From Aphanomyces cochlioides (lineage: Eukaryota > Oomycota > Saprolegniomycetes > Saprolegniales > Verrucalvaceae): DNA of 64,000 nucleotides. Numbering within the stretch: position 1 is the first letter of the stretch; the number at the start of each line of letters is the position of its first letter. The notes under the pieces are model-generated. The model was not told where the DNA came from and did not search any database. It saw nothing but the letters and a program-made list of their open reading frames with translations. The stretch covers positions 992,001 through 1,056,000 of the forward strand of contig JAHQRK010000017.1 of assembly GCA_019828595.1 (NCBI GenBank). The letters run 5' to 3'. The position numbers and the translations under genes were made by a program. Below, piece by piece: positions 12,212 through 23,800 of this stretch.

Positions 12212-12721
12212 GCTCCTGTGAATGCACCGTGCCCAAGAATGTCCTAGCTGAATCTCTCGAACGACTGGGTGCTGACCAAGTGTGCTCCCAGTTTACTCGT
12301 CAAACACTACAATACTGCTTTCTTTTGTTTGCTTACAGTCCATCGAGGTGCAACGACAATGATAAACCTGTTTATTTACCAAGGCGGTGGAAAGGCCCCG
12401 AGGGCTAAGCATTAGACAGCCAGCAATTAAAGTTTCCCGCTGATGGAAATTCACTGGTCGTGGAGGCAACTGTGAATCGTTTGGTAGACCAAACAAGGGT
12501 AGTGATGTGTCGAATCAAACTGAAACCCTAGAATCAAATTGGCAATTGACTTGCAGTATACAAATTGTCTTGTGAGACTTTGTTACTGTCCGCCTGCCAA
12601 GTGTCCAACGCGTGCGAAATGAAAAAAACTTTCTAATCTTGCTTCTTTCGGTGGAAGTCGCATGTTTGCCTCCATCTTATGAAGCATCCCTCCACTAAAT
12701 TTAACAATCTGAATTAAAGAA
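12212..12721. other. intergenic, no gene seen
   Basis: This stretch of 510 bp separates the RME-8 5' end from the BEACH gene 3' end; both are on the minus strand. It contains only short unsupported open frames and no TATCCGGATA motif. Confidence 0.5.
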
Positions 12722-15700
12722 TTAATATGGGGCTAACGCGAGTGTCAAGAGTTGAGCTGGCATCACGTCGAGGCCGAGGATGACGAATTTCTCGTCGGTT
12801 GAGAGAACAATGCTGTTCGTTCCCACAGTCGTGAGCGGCTGGACATCTGCGAGTGAGTGCGCTGCAACAACCTTGGCTCCCAGTCGCCCGCTGACTACAA
12901 CTTGAGCTGTGCGAGCAACTGCTACGAGTTTCGTCGCCGGAGCTGCAATTGCAGATGAAATAACTTTTGTTCCTTTTAGTGAAAACGTTGTCAACGAAGC
13001 CTCAGTGGCAGTTGATGATGACACGACGATCAAGCCAAGGGTAGTTATCGCCACTGCATGCACAGTTTCAGTGGCAGGAGGTAACGTCAATTCGAATAGA
13101 AGATCACCCGTTGACATGGAATGTGCAAGACAAACGCCGCTTCTCGAACCACTGACTACAAGGTCTAGATCTTCTTGAATGGCTAGGCAGGAAATAGGAG
13201 CGCCATGACCTAGACAGACCTGTCGCGGATCATAGTCCGGCTCGATAACCGTCCGCTTGGTTGTTGTGCGGAAGAGGTTGAGCGTCTCAAGAAGTGACGT
13301 CCAACTCGATGAAGGCTGCAATGTCCACAATGAAATCGTCCCATCAGCAGCTCCACAAGCGAGGTGGAGGCCATGACAGTAGACAAATGTCACTCGGGTA
13401 GCGTGGTGCTGAATAGTGCAAAGAAAAGATCCATCGGCGACCGAATAGCATCGGACAGATCCATCAGAATAGCCACCAGACACAAGTGCATGGTCACTCG
13501 CGACAGCCCAAATGGAATCCCGCATCCATGGTGTATCTGGAAGAGCTCGTCGGCATTTTCGGTCGAATAATTCGAGGACTCCACCGGACTCGACCAGCGA
13601 TGGAGCACTTGCAGGTTTCGAAGGCGAGAGTGCTGAAGATGACGCAGTCGACGTGGCGGGTTTTGTTGCCTTGTAGGGTGATGTAAACTTTTGCAGGGAG
13701 AGCATTCCAGTTGTGTCCACGCAGAGGAGATTGGACGCCGAAAATTCGAGAAGAGCAATCGGATGGACATGAGGTAAAAGAAATGGCACCACTGGCTTGA
13801 CATCATCCGTGACCATATTTCGAGGCACATGTGGTTCGCGTAGGAGCTGTGACGGCGTTTGGCCAAAGTGAGCTATTTGCGCTCGCATTGACGCTTGAAG
13901 GACTGGGTCTGCAATCGAATCAATATCCACCATCCCTTCGTACGTCAAGTAGAAAAACACATTGTCAGCCTCAACTGAAGCAGGTCCACGTTGCTTCTCA
14001 CCAAAAATCAAGTCGATCCATTCGTGAATATGCTGTGAGACATATTCGCTCTCAAGAGCCTATGTATGAGATTTTAAGGCATTCCATCAACTGAGTTATA
14101 GTACCAGCATGTGTTTGGCGATGAAATCTTCAGGCGACGATGCATAAGGTGGTAAGACAACATCATTGAGCTGTACGCCGTTTTGTCGAGTTCCGAGCTC
14201 AATATGGCTCTCGTTTTTCAAAAAAGACGGCAAGTAAAACCACTCCGGAGTCAGTTCTTTCAAGTCTGACGTGTCGGTCAAACAATTTGACCATGTATCA
14301 GCAATCGAGTGGAACAAACGATCAGCGTGATCAAAACGACCGCCTTGAACACGATGCGCCAATGATGTAAATGGTTCCAAGCGCACCAAGTAGTACAACA
14401 CAGCTCCAACATGAGAATAATGGGAGCCATACCTAAACAAAAATGTGAAATGCTTGGCTCTCCATATCAACGCGTACATGAATTTTGGAATATCAGGATC
14501 ATCAAATGCCGCGTATCGCTCCTTAAAAAATTCCAAACGTGTTGGATCGAGGGCTCCCATGGGTTTGCTGAGGTCTCGGAATGTTGCTGGTGATGTTAAG
14601 TCCAATGTCGTCGATGCGTAGTCGGCTAGAATCCATGGGAAGACAGGATATTGAGTAACATCGTTGTATGTGCGCCCAGAGACTGTGTTGAGCCACATGA
14701 GGTATTCAAAGGTAGAAATCTCATGGTTGACCCACATTTGAGTCTTGTTGGAGCTGCGGAAAGTGTGTGATGGGTGGCGGAGGCGTTTCCATTCAGGATT
14801 TGCCTGGAGACGTATTGGTCGGCGACTCATAATAACTTGGTGGACATCATTGATCGACCCTGTCTTGGGGAAGTTGAAGAAGTAGTTTTTCCGAGTTGAT
14901 GCAACGAAAATTTCCAACGCCGTTACTTTGAGCAAATACCGACGCCCGTAGATTTGGCAGATATCATCGAGTGGAATCCGACGAGGCTTGAGCCACTTGT
15001 GATCCTGTTGAGTGCTGCTTGATGCCTGTACGTCTTGTCCGTGCTCATCAACAATCGACGAAGGGACAAAAACTAGCTCCGTTTGCGTGATTCGAACTTG
15101 TCCCGCGACAATATACATTTGGCGCACAAGCTCGGCAGAGCATACAAAGTCGGATGCATTGCCTTTGATGAACTCCGCGGACAACTTACGTTTGTTTCTA
15201 CCGGGATCATCCATAGCATCTTTTGATGGTGACAATACATCCTCTGTATCGCGATCTTTGTTGTCTGATGACACTTGAACCAACTTTGATAAAGCTTGCG
15301 AAGTGTACGACGATGAGGTTGGCGGGGTATCCACTATGGCTGAGGTGTTGTATACATCCAGCATTTCATCGAATGCCTTTTCATCAGCTTCAACTGTGCT
15401 GGATGTAGCTGTGCGCAAAACTGCTCGGACATGGGCGTCGCTCAACATCTCAGTCAATTCATGAAGAGACCCACCACCTGAGTCGCTGCGCCAGCTAGAA
15501 CCCATTAAACTCGTTGAGAGTGACAGTGGATGGAGATCATCTTGGCCTGCAGAATTTCCATTTGTTGTGTCTGAAGACAGTTGAGGAGCTTCAATGCGCT
15601 TAATACCCAAACGCATACGCCAGTTGTTTTCAGCTGTAGACAACTTGTACGATGCAGAACCGGTCGACTGGACTGGTTTATCCATGTCGAATGGCTCATT

Positions 15701-18700
15701 TATGACTCGCCGGACGCATAAATCTACTTGAGATTTGAAGCGCTCCGCAGCTGTATCGACATCGGAAGTGATACGTTCATACAATTCGTCCAAATGGCTT
15801 CCATCGACTCCTTCTGGTAAGCTTAGCATTTCGCAGTCTTGACTGTGTACTGTAACTATTGTTGTTCGTTGCTGAACATCTTGCATTGTAAGCTCGGCAT
15901 TAAACACAGCGTTTGTATCAACAAGCTCCTTCCACTTAGTGACAAAAGCATCAACGTGGGCATTCACTTCAGCTTGTGCGTCGACAGCAAACTTTCCGAT
16001 CACAAGCATGAGGGGTCCCCAGAGAGCGGGTGATGAATCAGCGGGCAGGGCAATGATGCCCATCAATGCATGAGCTAGATCGCTATTTGGATCGGCACCG
16101 CTAGAAGCTTCCATTGCGACATCATGAAGTAGCTCCTTCAAGGTCGACTTATTGGTGCTTGTTGATGCGACAACCCACAAGCCATGTAGTTCTTTGATCA
16201 CAGAAAGTAAAAATTCGCGTTGCATGGAATGTGGCTGCTTCGCTGCTTCATCGACCGCTTTAGGAATTACATGAAGGGTCTCAAAAACCTCACGTAGCCA
16301 ATCTAAGTCAGTCTCGCCATTTGTCAAGAGTGTAATTTTGGTATTTTGAAACAATGTGTACAATGACAATCGCCGTAGCAGTGGGTAAGTAGCAAACAAT
16401 TCATGCAATATTTCATTTGTGACTTCAACATGAACCGGTGGTTTTGGACCGCCGTCCCAAGCAACAATTGGCAAGCTGCCTAAAATAGGCAGCCAAAGGT
16501 CACGAGCTTTCTTCAATAAATTGACATGAGCTGACTGACTGAGTGGTTGCTGCAGTCGCTCTGCAATAAAGAAAAGTAGACTTAGAATAGCTGCAAATTG
16601 GCTACGGTTCTCAGCAAGTAGTGTTTCCTTGTCATGGTCTACACCAGAGGCCCCAGTGACGTTGATAACTGCATCGGCAACTGACGTATAAATGGAGATG
16701 CATCGATCAGGTTCCTTGTAAAGATAAAAGTAAGCTTCTAAGAGGTGGAGCCATCCATGATTTACGCGACCAAGGCTATACGCCAAAATATCCACGATAA
16801 TATCCATACATAATGATTCCACTAGACGCACTGCATGACTTGGAAACGAGGCGATAATAATGTGAATAATGGCTTGTTTGACTTGAGGTGGTGCGCAATC
16901 GTGTTGGAGAACAGAGAGCATAAAATCGGCACCATACGAATCACGGGAAGCGCCAATTGACTGAATAATTTGAATGCGTGCTTCAACTGTTGCTGTTTCA
17001 TCGCAGAGGACCATGCAATAGTCGTTTAATTGACGTGCGTCTAGTGCTTGAGACTGACATGGAGGTGGGGATAGAGGCGTCGTCTCGTGAGACTTTTTAA
17101 TCGAAACGAGAATTTTCATCCATTCTGGATCCACACGGATGTACTCCTTATAAATTTCGCTGTTCGTCCCATGGATATATTTGTTCAGTTCGTACAGAAC
17201 ATAAAGTTGCACGCGGTAATCTGCCGAAGCAAGTAATTTCAATAGAACAACAGGAATAAAATGACCGCGAGGTGTTGATGTACTCCTCTCGCCAGTCACA
17301 GAACTACGATGGCCCAAACTGACATCCAGAATGACTTCGCATTGACGCATTTCCAGCTCGTAGGGGCGCAAGCTGTTGTAAAACAGTACTGCATCGGGAA
17401 AACGCAATTGCATATGCTGAGCCATGGCTTCAAAAGCGTGCAGTACTTGCAGTCGAAGCTCAAGCGAAGATGTTCCAAGCCAAACATACCACATGGCAAG
17501 TGGGCTGTGCTTTTGCAACTTCACTGCCATTTTCCGACTTGGAGGCGAAGACAATCCAGTTTCATCTGGCTGGTATAGTGTCCTTGCGAAATAACGGAAG
17601 ATTTCTTGAATGTCAACATCTCCAGCTTGAATTGATGGTTCATGCATGCGGCAATCAATGTGGCGGATAAGAGCTGCCCATGCATCAGACGATTCATCAA
17701 CTAAATTTCGAGGAAAGAGAATTGGGTCAATAATCTTGTCTAGGATGAGCTTGCAGCAGATAGATGCTTCGTTGTCCGTTAATTTTGACGGTCTTTTTGC
17801 ACCATACCATTTAGCCATCAATTCACACCAGTGGCGTACTTCCATTGTGGTTTGGTCAGACGACGGTTGCTCCATAAGCGAGAGGTATTTAGGTAAAACA
17901 GACTCCAGCAAACGAACTTGAGTTTCAAATGGCGCGCGGAACCATGCTTGATTGAGAGCAAATAACACCAGAACCATCGTGCGGTGTCTTTGTTTCTTTG
18001 CTTGAACAGCGACGGTGTCAAAAATTTCGACAATCGCATCAAGCAAATCAGTTGACAGCACTTGAGAGGGTAGTTGGCTTACAATAAAGGCAACAACTTT
18101 AGATCCGTACCATCGAATGTACTGAGACAAACATCGAGGACTCACGCGTAGACCATACGTGACAAGGCGAAGCAACGTAACTGCATCTTCGGCATTGGCA
18201 GGGTCAAACAATAGACTCAAAAAGGTGGCAATGCCGCCAAGAGGGCTTAGTGCATCTTGGACGGGTGTTCGACAGACGCTTTTTGATCCAGGTTCGAGCC
18301 AACCATGTGAACTGTTACCACTGACATCGTAGCAAATGCAATCAGACGCTGGTGAGCATACCCGTGCATCGTATGAAAATACAAACTTGGATTTGTCGGC
18401 AAGTCCAGAGTTCTCCCAGATCCAAAGTGGGAGGGTAGTCTTGGACGGCATGACAAGCAAGACTTCAGCATCTGATAAGGCGAAACCGAGTAATGTTGGC
18501 TGCCACATTTGCCCTTGAAATGTGGGAACTTCCGGTGCAGTACCGATGCCATTTTGTCCTCCAGCCATTTGCAGTGCGTCAGGGTAAGGTAGGTTGCCCA
18601 AAAAGAATGGCTGGCCGTCCAAGTAGACAGTGATTTTATCCTTGAAAACCATTTTCTTCGAGTGGGAAAGTACTAAATGAGTCCATGTGTGATGCATGGT

Positions 18701-19495
18701 AGTGCGTTTGTTATTTAGCGGCACTGGGAGTTTGAAAAAGCTGCCTTGAGATGTGTAGGATGAGAGGACGAGGGTATCACCGTCTATTGCTGCTGAAACA
18801 CCGTGGCCATTCTCGCCGCGAAAACTGTAGAGCACCATTGTCGGGGCAGAAGGATCAAGAAGAATGCTAACGCAAAATGTGTATCCTTTCTTGAGAGGGA
18901 GTGCCATGCCAGACGGGGCAACAATGCCAGCATGCTGCCCTCGCATCGTAAACACAGATCGACGCATTGGAGCCAGTGCATCTGATTCATGCTCGAGTAC
19001 TGCTCTCATCATTTTGTACAAGCGCTCACGCAACGCAGGACCGGCCGTGTGCATCGCTTGCCACAAGCTGTAGACATCGCGGGGTTGCACATCAAATACC
19101 ATGATCTCCAAGAGTATTCCAAGAACTTCAGCTAGGAGCGGTAATTCTGACGTTTCTTGGATTTTAATGGCAAGATAAAGGAATCGACCCACAAGACTGT
19201 CTTGTACAATTGTTGGTGCATTCGTCTGTTTGTATGTGTTTGTGGAGGAGCTCTCAACGGCTTGCAGCAAGAGGAGTTTCCGACGTACGAGCTGCGCAGC
19301 GACGCCAATCGCACGGCTTTGCATACTCACATCGTCTCTGGCTTCGGCTGTGATGTCAATCATCAGGCGGACCATCTCCCCTTCATTGCCTTCGGCTTTC
19401 AGCGCTTCGTCGAGCAGGAGATCCATCCTTCCTGGGAAACTCTCGACGTAAAGATCAAAAATGTCAAGTTGTGTCCGGTTATCCGGATTCCACAT
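12722..19495 (-). CDS. BEACH-WD40 protein (neurobeachin/LYST/LRBA-type)
   Basis: CDS is complement(12722..14059, 14105..19495), 2242 aa. A 45-bp intron sits inside the BEACH domain (...[17 protein letters not shown]). In order: an armadillo-like N-terminal region; a concanavalin-A-like lectin module at about residues 200-340 ([16 protein letters not shown]); a long alpha-helical region; a PH-BEACH domain from about 1440 ([19 protein letters not shown]); a BEACH domain from about 1560 with the hallmark [14 protein letters not shown] and the RYGSHYS motif; and a C-terminal WD40 propeller ([19 protein letters not shown]). BEACH proteins are large scaffolds acting in lysosome size control, vesicle trafficking and autophagy. 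Residues 3-7 (WNPDN) are encoded by a TATCCGGATT motif, so transcription may begin very close and Met24 (19426) is an alternative start. Its neighbour RME-8 also acts in endosomal trafficking. Confidence 0.9.
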
Positions 19496-19572
19496 CCTTA
19501 TCCGGGCATTACTGGATTCCCAAAATAATTTATCCGGATATCGACAGAGTGTCGGACTTTTTTATCCGGACA
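19480..19572. promoter_or_regulatory. divergent promoter with four TATCCGG motifs
   Basis: Sites: TATCCGGATT 19480-19489, TATCCGGG 19499-19506, TATCCGGATA 19531-19540, TATCCGGACA 19563-19572. They fill the gap between the divergent BEACH (-) and SDR (+) genes. The last site ends only two bases before the SDR start codon at 19575. Confidence 0.6.
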
Positions 19573-19574
19573 AG

Positions 19575-20656
19575 ATGTTGGAGGTCGCGACAGCAGTCGT
19601 CGTGATCTTGGTCGCAGTTCTTGGTTGGTTGTGGCTCTGGTCCGGACCAAAGTACTCGGTGGATGGCAAGCTTGTCGTAGTTACTGGTGCTGCGTCTGGT
19701 ATTGGCCGTGGCCTGTCCATTTCTCTGTCAAACGCGGGTGCCACCGTGGCCTTGATGGACGTGAACGAAGACGGATTGAACCAAGTTGCAGCCACGATAA
19801 ACCGTCCAGCACTCGTTTATGTGTGTCCATGTGACGTAGCAGACAGCACGTAAGCTATGCACTTATATTTTGTTGACCTTTTTGATTCATAGCCAAGTAC
19901 AAGCTACGTTTGAAAAGCTTGCGAAAGATACCAAGCGTCCGGTAGACGTCTTGATCAACAATGCCGGCATTGTTCAAGGCAAAAGTTTACTGGAGTTGAC
20001 ACCAACGGAAATTCAAAAGACATTGCATGTGAATACTCTTTCCCACTTCTACACGACCAAAGCTGTCTTGCCATCGATGCTTGTACGAAAACAAGGTCTC
20101 ATAGTGAGCGTTTCCTCTGTGGTACTTGCGCTATTCTTCCTCTAAGTTGAGTGCCTATATTCTGGTAGATGGGTCTTGTTTCCTCTGCCAGGTTGGTCGA
20201 CTATTGTGCGTCCAAGTATGCAGTCGTTGGATATCATGATGCATGTAAGTGCAATTGTTGAAAGTCGCCGTGGGTTTTCATGCTGAGGTAGTGCGGATGG
20301 AATTATATGGTTCTGGTGTTCGTACGCTCTTGGTATGCCCCACTGCCTTCTCAAGTGGTATGTTTGAAGGCATTTTCACTGGAATGGTATGGTGGCGACG
20401 ACTCATTCAGAAAATCCTCCTGCCCGTGTACACCGTTGACGACGTTGTCGGAACAATCATGGGTGCTATCGAAGACGGACGGTACGAATTGATCACTTGC
20501 GCTCCTTGCTGGCGGCAGTATGTTCTCCCATGGGTCATCCGCGGTGTCCGTCTTCTTCCACCGTACATCGTGGATCAAATCCTTGGTCTCGGTGGTGGAT
20601 TTGATGGAATGAATAGTTTTGTTGGCCATTCCCACGAAAAGTCTCCAGCAACATAG
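19575..20656 (+). CDS. short-chain dehydrogenase/reductase, SDR16C / 17-beta-HSD11-like
   Basis: Exons 19575..19849, 19893..20121, 20169..20244, 20292..20656; 314 aa, phases close. The N-terminus has one hydrophobic helix (residues 3-22), typical of ER or lipid-droplet membrane-anchored SDRs. The cofactor motif TGAASGIG, the structural NNAG, the SVSS serine and the catalytic YCASK (Y-x-x-x-K) are all present. The order and spacing fit the classical SDR family 16C (retinol/steroid dehydrogenase, DHRS3/SDR16C5/HSD17B11 group), and the length of about 300 aa is usual for that group. It would oxidise or reduce a lipid alcohol or ketone with NAD(P); the substrate cannot be read from sequence. Its stop is 166 bp from the stop of the convergent calcium channel gene. 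Confidence 0.88.
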
Positions 20657-20822
20657 TCTCACGTGTCATTGACAAAGTTTGAGGAATACAACGAAGCATG
20701 CTTCAGAATGCATCTCCAACACAACAAGCATCCAGAATCACGTAACTAAGTATATGCCTTTGAAGTGATTTCCCATTAATCATGACACAAATACGCATGG
20801 AAGATAGACTATAAAAGGTGTA

Positions 20823-23800
20823 TCATGCAGTCGTTGGCGCTTGTGACTGCTTGCTTCGCTTCCGTAGGAGCTTTTGTGTCATCGATATTGACTGAATATC
20901 GATCAGTGAATGAATGCCAAAGGCACTAGCTTACCTGTGTCTGCAGCGATTTCAGTTGGAGCTTGATCATGTCGATATCATCTTGCAGCGTTGTTGACTT
21001 GGTCTTGGTCAAGCATTTCGCCATGCCTTGTGGAAACCACGACAAGTCATCACGAAGTTGCAGCGTTTTCACGTAGGCTTCAGGTCCCGTACAGTCAATC
21101 AAAGTCTTGGAATTGACGTGAACCAAGAAGTACAAATAGTGCCACCTAGACACAAATCTAAATACTACGACCATGAGGGCAGCTCTACATGTTGTGCTCT
21201 TGGGCAATATGCTTTTCAAAGCCATTGGGAATCCCCAACTGAGTGTAATGGTTGTCATACGTGGTGCGAGAGAGACCGCAGATAAAGCAATGGTTCTTCT
21301 TGAGCTCTTGGCGCTCGTTTGTCGCAGTGCGCAAGGTATTGAAGGTATCAATTGTGAGGCCAAAGATCATATTGAGCATGATCACGGCAAACGCATAGAA
21401 GGCAGTATCAAGGACCAAACGACTCCAATACTGTGTGCGCGAGTAGAACGACGGGGGATGATGTAGATCGAGGGTGAAAACATGGCCAATACCACCCTGC
21501 TGCGGCAGACCACGACTCGCGACGAGAATAAAGCAATCAAGCAGTCTTGAGCAATACTGCACGTTCAAATTCTCATCTGTGGCTTCGGCAGGGAGGAAAA
21601 AGAAGACAAGCATGGCGAAAAAATACATGACACATACACCAAGAAGCGTTGTCAGGGCAAGCACTCCGATGGGCTTTGTGACGGACCGGACAACGTTTTG
21701 GAGCGTTGGGCTCATGACGACAATATCAAGTAGATGGAACACGTAATACATTGGATGGAGCAAGGAAGCGCAGACAGACATGCCAAGATAGACAAAGTAG
21801 AATGCGGTATATCTGTCCACAAAGACGTCATACACAACAGTGTAGACAAAAGCAACCCAAGAGCTGCTTCTTTCCAAGAACTTCCGCGTGCTGCTCAAGA
21901 GTGGAAATCCCAAGAGCGCCACTACAAACGATTATGCGTCAAGCATGGAGACTGGATGTTTAAGTACCTGGCAGCCACAGAGGAATGGAAGGAGTCGCTT
22001 GGAAAAAGGTATATTGGAGAAGAACTACTAAGCAGGAGAGCTTGGCCAGTGGCAGGTACGCCACGTAGAACTCATACAACCAATTCCGCCAGCGATTCAA
22101 TCTTCCTTCCACTTCGTCCTTCAGCGCAAAGACAAGACCTGGAGGTCTCGCGCGGTCCCGCTTGTACTCCAACATTGCTTGCTTGATCATAGCATTGCGT
22201 CGGCGTCGGAAAACAAGGGGAATCGATATGACCAAGATGAAGAGAAGTACACAGAACGAAAAGAAAGTCTGGAGATAACCCATGACTTCGAGCCAAGTCA
22301 GAAGACGGTCGAGGTTTTGAACCAACGGTCCTCGAGAATAGCCTTGGGGTGGACCGGAAGGAGGTGGAACGCCATGAGTTGGCTCCATTTGCTCCATCGA
22401 AATGAGCTATCTCAAGACATGAAGACTGTTATCATCAGGATGAATCGTACCACAATCAAGTTGATCAAAATCGCAAGGAGGAAACTTGCGCTCTTGAAGA
22501 AGGGAATGTAAGGTCGGATGAAATTGTACAAGCGAAAGCGACTCAGGACTTCCATGTGCTGCATCTCCTGGTCAAAAACGACCGAGGCTTTGATGAATTG
22601 TCGAAGCCGCTCGCTGCTTGAGTAGTCGAGGTCATTGAGAAGTCGCGTTCTACGCTGGCTTAAACTACCAAACATACCGCAATGCGACGGCATGACAAAG
22701 TAAACTTTCTCGAGGCGGTTGCCATTCCACCAGATCTCAACAGCGTAGAGCATGTCGTCAAAGAATTTCAGGACTTTGGCGCACTCGACTTCCCGAGCGT
22801 GAGCAGTCAGCGCTACTTCAAACGCATCGTCCGTCATGAAGTCGGATCTCTTGACAGAGTGAACGCCAACTCGTGGAGCAAATGGCGAGCCAGGCTCAGA
22901 GCCAAACACGATCTTGGCCATCGTGACCAGCCCGACGCCTTCTTCAAGAAAGCGTTCATCCCATGTTAAATCTTCTAGGTGGTCATCCTTTTCGTTTTGA
23001 AATTGCACGAAAATTTCCTGTTGGCAACATGAAATGAGTCTCTTCTTGGGATGTCTGAACCTACCACCAAGCGCTGTTTGATCGCAGACACGTCGAGACC
23101 GGTACGTAAACGAACATGAACTTGGTCTGTGTCGCCACTTCGGCCTTCCAAGACACTAACCATGGCCTTGACGGCGTTGGATTTCATCTGTTTGAGAACC
23201 ACGTCTGACGGCACAGCGCCAATGGCAAACGCGGTGTTATCGAGCTGGACTTTGAGTGTTTTACGAAAGAGTTCAATCATCGACGTGTTGATCAAGAAGT
23301 CTTGGTTGGCTTCACATGGACCTTGCATGTAAACAGCCAAGAGTTCCCAGCACTTTTCAAGCGTTTGGCCATCTTTGACGCGGACAGAGCCAAGGTTGAG
23401 CTCATCTTTCACAACAATACTCATGTACGTAACGACGGTATGAAGCACATTGACGCTACTGTAGTGGCGACCACCGCTGATTGTTTTTTGATCCAAAAGG
23501 AGAACTTGCATGGGACGATAATGTCCTTTAGCCAAGAGCTACAATACATTGGTCATGATGGCGTCCAAAGAAACTGGTGCACCGTGAGGAAGTGTACGAT
23601 AACGTCGGCAGAGATGGAACTCGTTGCTGCATGAAGAAGTGGTTCCTCTAGAGGACGAGACATTGATACTTCGGAAGCACGGCGTTGGTTTTCAGCGCGG
23701 ATTTCGCTCTTGGACTTGACCAAACGGCGGATTTGTTTTGCCGATTGGATTTCATCATGCAAGAGTTTGTCGATTTGGTGGAAGAATTGGTCATTCGCTG

